Positions 44,901-54,744 of a stretch of 64,000 nucleotides of DNA are shown one piece after another (position 1 is the first letter of the stretch; each line of letters starts with the position of its first letter). The position numbers and the translations under genes were made by a program. Source of the DNA: Chondrosia reniformis (taxonomy: Eukaryota > Porifera > Demospongiae > Chondrillida > Chondrillidae). The notes under the pieces were generated by a model. That model was not told where the DNA came from and did no database searches. It saw only the letters and a program-made list of their open reading frames with translations. The DNA is taken from NCBI GenBank assembly GCA_947172415.1, contig OX359190.1:10168001-10232000 (forward strand), written 5' to 3'.

Positions 44901-47900
44901 TGTCATTGTAACTGGCTCTATACTCCTTCCCGGGATACGTGTAGTAATCCCGCACTTGCTGAGGTTTACGCACAGAGTCTAGCAGGAGTAAAGTAACATG
45001 GTCACATGACTGTCACAGAGTCTAGCAGGAGTAAAGTAACACGGTCACATGACTGTCACAGAGTAAGTAACACGGTCACATGACTGTCACAGAGTAAGTA
45101 ACACGGTCACGTGACTGTCACAGAGTAAGTAACACGGTCACGTGACTGTCACAGAGTAAGTAACACGGTCACGTGACTGTCACAGAGTAAGTAACACGGT
45201 CACATGACTGTCACAGAGTAAGTAACACGGTCACGTGACTGTCACAGAGTAAGTAACACGGTCACATGACTGTCACACAATGGCATGTGATTACTAACTT
45301 CCATCCGGCGGTTTCCTAACTTCCACTTTGGGACCCAGTTTCGCTGGGATAGAAGCAATTTCACCATCTCTAAACGTACTGTGAATGAAGTTTTCAAACA
45401 AAGTTTCATCTCCATATTCTTCCAGCTGTCCGTGATTCAAGTCTGGATCAACTTCAGCTAAAACTAAGAGACGCGTCTCCTCGGCAATCTAAGGGACACT
45501 GACTACATCAACACCGACTTGACCCACCAGCCCCTCCCACTATACATACCTTGTGTTTGCTCCTCTGAAATGACACTGAATAGCTGAGGTTCTTGCACGC
45601 AATTGAGTACCCGCCCACAGACGGAAACTGGGTAACGAAATGGAAAGATTAAAGTAGTGTTTTATATTTGAGGTACTACATGTGGTAGGTCTCACAGATA
45701 AGGGTCCATATTCCTGTTCTGAGAGCAGCCTCTCGTAAGGATGATGTGAGTCCATGAATACTTGCTGGCGGTGCTTCAGTAGACAGTGGTGAATCTTCAA
45801 GCAGACAAATACTGCAATAGATAGAAGCAGTACAACCAACACAGCGGTGGCCACTACAGCACGCTCCCAGTCCTTCCATGAAAACACAGAAGTAATGTTA
45901 TAATTGAGCTTCTCTGGACAAACATCTCTGGCACAGTGTGGTTCGGTGCATGTCTGACGGATGAGCAGCTGCTGGAAGGAACTGTTGGTACCAACTGGTG
46001 GGAATGTTCTCCTCCAATAAAGGATGGTTTCCTCGATTGACAGAGAATCCGTATTATTCCAGAGTGAATTTGGGTAGACAGGAATGTTAACATTTTTCCA
46101 AAATGGTTTTTCTTCATTATTCAAACTGAATAAAAGGGTATGTCAAATTACATCACACACAAGTACCACTCCTCACACAGGTACCACTCCTCACACAGGG
46201 GTACCACTCCTCACACAAGTACCACTCCTCACACACAGGTACCACTCCTCACACAGGTACCACTCCTCACACACAGGTACCACTTCTCACACACAGGTAC
46301 CACTCCTCACACACAGGTACCACTCCTCACACACAGGTACCACTCCTCACACACAGGTACCACTCCTCACACAGGTACCACTCCTCACACACAGGTACCA
46401 CTCCTCACACACAGGTACCACTCCTCACACACAGGTACCACTCCTCACACAGGTACCACTCCTCACACACAGGTACCACTCCTCACACAGGTACCACTCC
46501 TCACACAGGTACCACTCCTCACACACAGGTACCACTCCTCACACAGGTACCACTCCTCACACACAGGTACCACTCCTCACACAGGTACCACTCCTCACAC
46601 AGGTACCACTCCTCACACAGGTACCACTCCTCACACAGGTACCACTCCTCACACAGGTACCACTCCTCACACAGGTACCACTCCTCACACACAGGCAACC
46701 AGTATGTAAACAATAAACAATTTTGTTAACAGTACAAAGTTGATTCATGAGCTTTATTCATGAATATAATTAGAACCGTCTGTTATGCTAATTAAATGCC
46801 ACTCATTCCTGTATCTGTACACACAACCCCTCAAAGGTGAGGTCATACGTGGGCAGCTGACCTCCAGTGAACTTACATAAAGTTCTGTGACAAGCTACTC
46901 TTTGCAAACAGTTTGCTATCAAGAGCAGATTTATTGGAGCCACTGCTGTCAAATGGAGAAAAGTAGATGTGCTGGAAACAGGAAGTGATGAAATAACTAA
47001 ATTGTTGAGTGCTTCTAGCAATGTTGTTGATGGTGGAGTTCATGGTACCTCCGTATTCGCTAACCAGTTGCAGGTAGCTCACATCAATACCAATATCTAC
47101 ACCAGAGCACAAAGGAGATGAAAGGAGTATCACACTAAAGCAATTAGACAACTTACCCAATATTTCCCCATTTCCACTGGGGTCCCAGTCAGAACAGAGA
47201 TCAAGACTGGGTGACTGGTCACTAGATCCACGGTTCACAAGATTGATGAGAAAAGAGTCATACCTGAGAGTGACTCCAAGCACATACACGTCATACAGGG
47301 ACAGGACCATGAGCGTGGGGATGTCCCTAGGAAAGTGGTCACTATTGAGGACACAGTGAGCAAGCAGACAACAGGGAACATCCTTGTTATTCTTTCGTTC
47401 ACACAGCTCCAGGTGCTGTATAGCTCTAAACAGTTCATTGCTGTCTATGGGCTGTGAGGCAGTTGCGTTGGAGGAGTCTGGTCTGGTTGCCTCTTGCAGG
47501 AGAAGCTGACTAAATGTTTCATGAAAATCCACAAACCATGAAGAATCTAAAATTACAGACATTTGAAGTGGATTAGAGTTGTTGGATTTCCTCTTTTCTT
47601 GTGTCGTGACATTTTGCAACCAGCCAGCATGGTTCATTACTCCTATCCCTCCAGCACTGGACCCAATGAAGATGATTTCCTCTGCCTCTGCCAGGCCATG
47701 GTCAGTGAGGAGGTCCTGGATGACTCCTCGGAAGATGGTTGAACCTCTAAAGGCAAACTGAATGTTGATGTTATCAGTTGTGTTATACTTGAAAGAGGAG
47801 GGAAAATCCCTTGAATCATCGCCAAGCCACAGATCTGAGCTGCAATAAGGCAACAACACATGATTAAAGTCAGAAAATTGAGGGTTTTCCTCTTCTGATG

Positions 47901-48494
47901 GAGACATAAAATCTTGGCCAGTAATGGAAAAGGTTTCAGTCTCATTAGGCCTCAAAGATGTCATTAGAGGAGAAATAATGTCTTTAGCACAAGCATGACT
48001 GGTGGTGTTGTAGGTCCCATCAGAGAGTGGTCCACACTTGCTCTCCCAAATAGCCGAAATGTCAATCTTGTCAAGAAGATCTCCTCCTCTGAGCTCCTCC
48101 TTTATGAACCTGAAGGAGCACACTTGTATAACACCACATATGTCTTCAAAGAGTGGCTGTATATATCATGTTAACATAATACATTGCATGCATCATTAAG
48201 CACTACCATATGTCAACATAATGGATGGTGGTTGCTATGGAGATAGATGAGGTAGAATGGTGGAATTAACCTTTTGTTGCAAGTGTTAGCAGAAACACAA
48301 AAGCCTCCACTTTCCAAGTAAATGATCCATTTTGTCTGATTTTGATAGTGACGTAGAAAGTAACCACTTTTTGTTAAATCATTACAAATTGCTCTGGTGT
48401 CTGAAATGTCCATCCATTTCATCTTAGGGTCAGCCGCCATTGTCATGGCGATAGTAAGGTGAATTAAAATTAAATAAGCATTGGTTGAAAACAT
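41579..48494 (-). CDS. NOTUM/pectin-acetylesterase hydrolase fused to ABCG half-transporter
   Basis: Nineteen exons, every junction in phase: 48271-48494, 47157-48109, 46877-47096, 45696-46125, 45550-45627, 45299-45488, 44779-44978, 44615-44719, 44486-44552, 44360-44421, 44238-44301, 43886-44139, 43661-43834, 43484-43598, 42965-43124, 42763-42893, 42449-42696, 41932-42375 and 41579-41869; 1,469 residues. Signal peptide (YLILIHLTIAMTMA), then a PAE/NOTUM domain: WIIYLESGGFC, LLPYCSSDLW, nucleophile in GSSAGG (~S226), Asp in LSLYDVY (~D348), His in SCFQHIYF (~H435), Cys-rich end. A transmembrane helix near residue 555 leads to the NBD: Walker A GPSGCGKTT, signature LSGGQKRK, Walker B VLVLDEPTSGLD, then ABCG membrane helices. 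The final ~75 residues are doubtful because another frame is also coding there. Confidence 0.85.
45000..45275. repeat. ~31-bp repeat (GTAACACGGTCACATGACTG)
   Basis: About eight copies in the fusion-gene intron between the exons at 44779-44978 and 45299-45488. ATG/GTG variants alternate within CAC(A/G)TGAC. Confidence 0.94.
46150..46696. repeat. 18/20-bp repeat (GGTACCACTCCTCACACA)
   Basis: About twenty-eight copies, alternating with and without an extra CA, in the intron that splits the esterase domain before its C-terminal part. Long ORFs on both strands are artefacts. Confidence 0.97.
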
Positions 48495-48529
48495 GTTCAA
48501 AACCTGCACTCAAAGGGTTACAGAGATAG

Positions 48530-48563
<34 letters not shown>

Positions 48564-49663
48564 GATACAGATTGATATCATCAAGATAAGACTTGTGGTT
48601 GACTTGTATGGCATTTATCTACACACTATAAGACATCTGTGTTTAAGTCCAATTTCATAAGAGGTTACTTCAGATATATAGTTGAGGAAAGAAATATATC
48701 CTTATCACTAGGATATCCTGAGTTTGAAATAATGATCTCTATTTCAGGACAAACTACAGGACAATATCTCTTAGTAAACAAGAGATATTGTGGATGGAAC
48801 TGCTAGCTAAGGGTAGAAGTGTGCTCGCATTAGGTAACACAGTCTGCACGGACATCTGATTGCTACTTCTAAAATGGTAGTGGGAATTAGTGGGAAGTGT
48901 AACAGAATACTACATGCATCAACTGCTACAAACTAGTGCAGCCATTGAAGGGTTATCTAAACCATCTGAAGGAGGTAGACCTCAAGGTAAGGGCAGGTAT
49001 TGACCATTTCCTAGCTACAATTGATCAACTGCTCTATCTAAATGTGTTGTTATGACTGCTACAAGCATAGCTGTATGACCATACCAATCAAGAATGTGTC
49101 TGAGACCCACAGTTTTCTTTGACAATTTGCTTTCTAACATATAGGCTACTTCACTGGGTGGGCATTTAAACATTATCTACCTACCAACTAGTCTCCCTCC
49201 AGCCCCTGCTAGCCTCCCCTGGCCCAGCTCGTCTTCCCCTGGCCCAGCTCGTCTTCCCCTGGGCCCAAGCTAACCTCCCCTGGGCCCAAGCTAACCTCCC
49301 CTGGGCCCAAGCTAGCCTCCCGTGGGCCCAAGCTAGCCTCCCCTGGGCCCAAGCTAACCTCCCCTGGGCCCAAGCTAGCCTCCCCTGGGCCCAAGCTAAC
49401 CTCCCCTGGGCCCAAGCTAACCTCCCCTGAGCCCAAGCTAACCTCCCCTGGGCCCAAGCTAACCTCCCCTGGGCCCAAGCTAACCTCCCCTGGGCCCAAG
49501 CTAACCTCCCCTGGGCCCAAGCTAGCCTCCCGTGGGCCCAAGCTAGCCTCCCCTGGGCCCAAGCTAACCTCCCCTGAGCCCAAGCTAACCTCCCCTGGGC
49601 CCACCTAGCTCCACTCGGCCCTGGCTAGCTCCCTCACTGCTCCATTACAGCCCCAGGTAGTCC
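48495..49663. other. Intergenic region upstream of the fusion gene
   Basis: Holds a (GA)n tract at about 48532-48560 and the 21-bp array listed separately. Presumed promoter of the minus-strand fusion gene; no other gene seen. Confidence 0.65.
49195..49612. repeat. 21-bp GC-rich minisatellite (GGGCCCAAGCTAACCTCCCC)
   Basis: About nineteen copies, each with the palindrome GGGCCC. GCTAACC/GCTAGCC and CCCCT/CCCGT variants are shuffled across the array. Confidence 0.96.
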
Positions 49664-50236
49664 CTATTCCCAACCCATTGAGATAATCAGGCCCTTTAAT
49701 GTCATCAGGACACTATCAAAGCCTACAACATCCTCTTTGAAATGTAAATCAAACACTTTCACACAGACATCAGTCATCCTGGGGATCTTGTGAGGTGACA
49801 TAAACCAGAAACCACACTTGTCAAACCGTCCTTGTGGAGTTTCTCTGTCTTGAAAGGTTTCCAACTGTAATCCAACAGTACATGTATCTCCCCTTCCCAG
49901 CCGGCACAAACAAAAGTTAATTACCAGACTGCTGAGACAAAATGCTATTGTATATATTGTCACATCTTCCATCAACTTATGGTTTCACTTAGCAGCCTAA
50001 AATGCCATTAACAAGCACTTCATTATAATCAGGTCGTGCAGCACTGCAACTCACCATCCCAGGTACTGGTCAAGTTGGTAGCCTTTGCTCTCTCCTACAA
50101 CATATGGTCCTACGAGGAACGAGGCCTGTCGCACCGTATCGGAATCAGAACAACTATACTGCAATTGTAAAGATTTGCTAATTTCGGTAACCGTACAGTC
50201 GGATCTATGGTCTACCCCAGAGAATATAACTCCCAA
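49664..50236 (-). CDS. Unrecognised small protein, 3' two exons
   Basis: Two exons splice in phase: one ending at about 50056 (ASFLVGPYVVGESKGYQLDQ, donor GTGAGT) and 49664-49930 (acceptor CAGCAG). The second encodes CRLGRGDTCTVGLQLETFQD, a Cys-containing middle and CVKVFDLHFKEDVVGFDSVL, ending SMGWE. Spacing of Cys and aromatic residues faintly recalls DUF4773-type secreted proteins, but I cannot confirm that. The true start exon is not found: the upstream frame closes without an ATG, so the 5' end is missing from this model. Confidence 0.4.
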
Positions 50237-50499
50237 TAGCCGCGGTTATACGCCTAACTTCCTCACCAAATCAAAACCTGGGTCCGATTCGGCTAGCTTG
50301 CAGGTTAGACTGGCTAGAAAACTAGTATATACTACCGTACGAAAACGCCAGTCAAATATTAAACGTTAAATAGGTGTGGATATATGGATACGCCCACATA
50401 CAAAATGTCGAACACGTCCCCGAAAGCAACGAAGCGAAGCCATAATAAATTACATAATGATTTTCAAAAGTACTGATTGTTATAGTTACTGTAATATTG

Positions 50500-52386
50500 T
50501 TAATGTAAAGATGTTCTCCACTTCTCTGGGATGCTTTTGAGGAGATCTACAAAAGTTAAAATAATCAAGTGACTGGATCAATACAAAAGCCTAGGGCCTT
50601 TAAAAAAGAAGCAATATAATAAGAGCCTACTCACCTCTGCTCTGCAGAACTTCTTTGTTAAAAAGCCTCCCATAGTACCTCTAGAAAGAAGGGGATGACA
50701 AAATCCTTATTCCATACAGCAAAATGGAAACAGAACTCACCTGACCAGAATCACACAGACATGTTACAATGGTCTTGCCTGGGCCCATCTCCATGGCAAC
50801 TTTTACAGCTGCCACTACATTCAGTCCGGAGGATGCTCCCAAAAAGTATCCATCTTCGTGTAGCAGCTGAAAGGTCTAAAGTGGTACAACATACACTGGC
50901 AGTCAGGCATTTGGCAACAATCCACCAAGGAGGTATTTTGGCAGACTTATGGGTGCTCTCACCATGGCAACCGCTTCCTGGTCAGTTACCATGACAGCCC
51001 AGTCAATGGGAGCCCCTTTGATGTTGGCTGTCACCCTCCCCTGTCCAATGCCTTCAGTGATAGATTGACCTGCAGTACGCTCCAACTTGCCAGCAGTGAA
51101 GTAATTATAAAGAACACTTCCCTAAAGAAAATGGCAGCCTGATTCTGTAATGTGGGTGGAGTGTTGCTGTTGGTTACCTGGGGATCTGCTAGGACAACTT
51201 TGATATCTTTATTCTTTTCCTTGAGAAACATTCCAACACCTAAGGGGGCGGAGTTTCATGGGACTAACCAGCAAATGTGGCTCATACTAATGTTACCTGC
51301 AAGAGTACCTCCCGTACCAGTTCCAAATGTTACAGCATCAACTTTACCACCTAGGGTGAGGGGGCGAGGATAATATTTGACTGGCCAGTTCCTTCACCCA
51401 CTTCTCACTGGTCTGTCGCCATACTTCTGGTCCAGTTGTCTCAAAGTGTGCTCTCCGGTTAGCAGTGTTGTCAAACTGATTGGTCCACACTGCATTAGGC
51501 AAACTCTCTGCATATCTACAAGCCTATATTAGAAGCAGGGCTCTAATTAGAAGTGTGGGCTCTTATTAGGAAGGATGGGCTCTTATGTACTAACTTGATG
51601 GTTATAGTTGTCCTGGTTGTCAAAAGGAACAGCTGGAACTGGTCGGACATCAGCTCCGAGCACTCTCAGAGCCTCAATCTTCTCTTGTGACTGAGTGTCT
51701 GGCATGTAAATCACACACTTGTAGCCCAGGGCGTTACAAAGGTGAGCCAGACCTATCCCTGGAGGGGGGGAGAAACTCTGCTAACTGTCTACACTACTGC
51801 GCAGCGCAGGTACCTGTATTTCCAGCAGTCCCTTCCACTACCGTGCCCCCGGGGGACAAGAGCCCTAACGGATGCGTGGGTGGTCCGCATTAGTAATGCA
51901 GTTGTGCTCTTTCGTACGAGCGGACATACCTCGTTCTTCAGCATCGCGAATAAGGAAGAGGGCAGCGCGATCTTTAACGGAACCTCCCGGATTGAGATGC
52001 TCACATTTGACCAAGATATCGCAACCTACAGAAGCAGCGATCACTCGATTCGTCCCGTTTGCCTGCAGTTAAAAGGCTTACCTGTCTCTCGACTAATCTT
52101 GTTCAACCTAACCATAGGCGTACTGTGGGGAACCAACCACACCAACTATTACACTTTGAGTCATTGAAATGCTAACGTCAACTAACTTTCCGACTAGACC
52201 TTCGAATCCATTTGGAACAATCGTCGCTTTGGTCCTGCGACCTTCCGTGGAGCACAAACTTGTAAGAAACAACTAAATGAAATTAATTTTCAGATATAAC
52301 GGAAAACAGTATTTAAGGCTGAATCTTACTGTTCTGCAAGTGAATATTCTTGTGGTTAACGTAGGGATGCAACAGAGGGTAGCCAT
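50500..52386 (-). CDS. Cysteine synthase (PLP-dependent, CysK/OAS-TL type)
   Basis: Thirteen short exons. Safely placed ones include 52187-52258, 52082-52122, 51930-52025, 51814-51864, 51595-51758, 51409-51523, 51297-51350, 51178-51239, 50963-51121, 50741-50875, 50635-50680 and 50500-50546. Motifs in order: [18 protein letters not shown] lysine in [23 protein letters not shown] (phosphate/substrate loop), [18 protein letters not shown], and [16 protein letters not shown]. There is no heme domain and no CBS-pair regulatory domain, so it is not vertebrate-type cystathionine beta-synthase. It probably makes cysteine from O-acetylserine and sulfide. The first exon (ATG at 52386, [15 protein letters not shown], possibly a mitochondrial presequence) joins the next only through a weak donor, so the N-terminus is tentative. 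Confidence 0.88.
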
Positions 52387-52466
52387 ATTTAAAGGATATT
52401 ACGCAATCGTACCGGAAGCTCCTTATTATTCGTTTTGGCAAGAAATATAAACTCTCTAATGAAGAA
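52387..52466. promoter_or_regulatory. Probable bidirectional promoter
   Basis: Only 80 bp separate the start codons of cysteine synthase (-) and the FN3 surface protein (+). Any core promoter must overlap the two 5' ends or lie inside them. No clear TATA box is seen. Confidence 0.5.
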
Positions 52467-53893
52467 ATGAAGCTTTTAACAACTCTTTTATTATTATCAG
52501 TAATATACTGTGAGTTTTACAGTGTATATACAACTCAAATGTAATTAATCTAGAGGAGGTATGCGCAGTCTATAGTCGCCTCGCGTGATTACAAGGTCTT
52601 TCAATAGTTCTAAAGTGATGTTTAGTACAGTTTATCCGTATAAGCCAAGTACTCTACCGAACGCGATATTAGCCACTTTAGCTCAGTCGTAGGTCCATGT
52701 GTTTGTGTTTGGCGCTTTGATAGGTAAAGATGATGTTTAGTTTAATCGTGAGGTGTGTTTAAGAGGTGCATCTGGTGCCAAACAAACGTGAGGGCCGCTA
52801 GTCTATTGTAGTGCTTTACAATGAGCTGTGAGTGGCTGAATTGACTGTTCCATGGCACTTTAAGAGCTTTGCCTTTACAGACTATTGTACAGAATATGAA
52901 TCATACTTCCATTTGTACATTTGAAATTTGTACATTTCTTACTGGTGCCTCTGCTGGTGCCGCCCTCTCACTGGGTGACTCTCTCTACCTCCTTTAGCTG
53001 TATCCAGTCAGTTGTTAGATAATCTCGTGTTGCCCTTTGTGAGCCCGGTTAATAGAACACATGTAACAGTGGGTTTTCAAACCTTTGAGAATGGATCATA
53101 CAACTTGTTGTATAAGGTAAGCTACATGTTACCATGGAAACACACTACCTTTACACTAGCTACTGTTGCAGATTGGTGTAGATGTGAACGGCTTTAATGC
53201 AGCAAGAGCTCTTCCGCGGATGAATGTGACTGAAGGAGTTGGACGTTTTAATGTGTCCATCGATGTTAAAACTCCTGGTCAAGTAGTTTCCGTACAAGTC
53301 ACTTCCAATGACACAGTTGACACTTCATTTGGAGTAGCTGATGGACGGACATACTATGGAGGTATTTCTGTGTACATGTGAGATACGTAGGACCACTTTC
53401 ACCCCCTCCCCCTCCCCCCTGTGTAGCCCCGGATAGTTCCCCTGAGGGGATCAAGGCCTCATTAGACCGGAAGGGTAATATGAAAGTCAGTTGGAATGCA
53501 GTTAAGCAAGGGGGCGTGGTCATATATCGCTTGACATATCGTGTGGCAAAGGGTGATGATGAGATTTCTATCACAGTGTCTCAGAACAGTGCTACCATAG
53601 TCTCACTCCTTCCCAATGTGGAATACGAGGTTGGTTACACTTGGTAGAGTGCTCTGAAGTGTTGTACATTCCTTTGTGTGTGTATGTATGTACGTATGTA
53701 GGTGAGAGTGGCCTCTGGAGTGAATGGACCTGATGGATTTGTGTTTGGAGTAGAGAGTGATTTCATTGCAGCTACACTGGACCCAGGTACAGGAGGTCTT
53801 ACTGACTGTGACGGAGCAAGCAGCTCCTCCTCCTCCTTCCTCACTGTCTGTTTGATGTTGCTGTTGGCAGTCCTTGCAAAGCTTTCTGCCTGA
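52467..53893 (+). CDS. Secreted, probably GPI-anchored FN3 protein
   Basis: Five exons in phase: 52467-52509, 52998-53116, 53172-53361, 53427-53629 and 53702-53893, 248 residues. Signal peptide MKLLTTLLLLSVIYC, then a beta-rich module with N-glycosylation sites (LPFVSPVNRTHVTVGFQ), then a fibronectin III domain (PEGIKASLDRKGNMKVSWNA; TIVSLLPNVEYEVRVASG). The C-terminus has a small-residue stretch (DCDGASSSSSS) followed directly by a hydrophobic end (FLTVCLMLLLAVLAKLSA) with no cytosolic residues, the pattern of a GPI-attachment signal. Extracellular face of the plasma membrane; ligand unknown. Exon 1 was chosen because it is the only upstream ATG giving a signal peptide and correct phase. Confidence 0.75.
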
Positions 53894-54744
53894 GAGTTGT
53901 GAGTGGAACAGTGTACGTTTGTCTTGAAACTGCCATTTAGTGTAAATTCTATATACATTATACTATATACATACACTATGTATCTATAATAGTGAGAAGT
54001 GTTTGAGTTTATGAATCTGGTGACGTGTCTTTCTATTGTTCCTTGTAGGTACATATATGAAGATATTAGAGACCTATGATTGTATTAGCTATATATGTAT
54101 TATAATAGTACTGTATGTTTTTGAAAGTCATGCATATTTACACCTTTCTGAGGGACTACTAAATAAGTGATACGGCGTGAGGTCACTGCTGTGTGGTCAA
54201 AAAGGGTAATAGCGGATCTCAGTTGTTTGGTATGTGTGTATTGTCCATATAAAGATGACCTTTTGATGTTATTTAAAAGGGGTACTTTCCAAGGGTAAAA
54301 CCCATGACGTCATCCCAGGAGTGTTCCGTGCGGTAAGAGAAATCTTGTGTCGTATTGCCTGTGATTGTTAGCCTGTAATGCCCTCCGTCGTTAGACTGTT
54401 TGCCTCATTGATATTTAGTTAGGCTGAAGTAGCACTTCGCCGAGTTGAATCGTCGTATTCTACACTACCACAAATCACCTCATAATATACCCATAGATCT
54501 TATATACTTACGTAAGTATATAAGATCTATGATATACCCTATCACTTTATGATGTAATCATAGACGTTACGTAGTTTCCATATATATATACGTAGGTACA
54601 TATGAGGGTGCTTTTCTTGGGAAATGCTGACAAAGTACATATATATATATATAGTTGAATAGTTAATCTGTTGTTAGTTTAGGTGTAGAAGCTCTGTCTT
54701 TTTGAGGAAGTGATAGTGGACGAGTTGGGGACACATTACTGAGG
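53894..54744. other. Intergenic region between FN3 protein and TRAF
   Basis: Contains the perfect palindrome at 54492-54531 and TA-rich tracts at about 54581-54655. No coding feature seen. Confidence 0.65.
54492..54531. repeat. Perfect 40-bp palindrome
   Basis: The left arm CATAGATCTTATATACTTAC is followed immediately by its exact reverse complement, with no spacer. Centre is TTACGTAA. It could extrude a cruciform or be a minimal hairpin element. Confidence 0.97.

Noticed and set aside
46084-46748. Long ORFs on both strands (RYHSSHTGTTPHT and CVRSGTCVRSG patterns)
   Set aside because: They are translations of the 18/20-bp repeat in an intron of the fusion gene; splice phases join across them.
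46873-48123. Stand-alone esterase gene ending at the stop near 46873
   Set aside because: The stop is created by reading through a perfect donor (GTAAGT at 46876). The next exon supplies the missing C-terminal Cys-rich part of the NOTUM fold in correct phase.
49209-49604. 131-residue ORF repeating LGPGEVS
   Set aside because: A 21-bp unit keeps all frames open; no start context, splice partner or non-repeat sequence.
50085-50369. 94-residue + strand ORF (MLSPTTYGPTRNEACRT)
   Set aside because: It lies antisense to an exon that splices in phase on the minus strand; no domain and no signal peptide.
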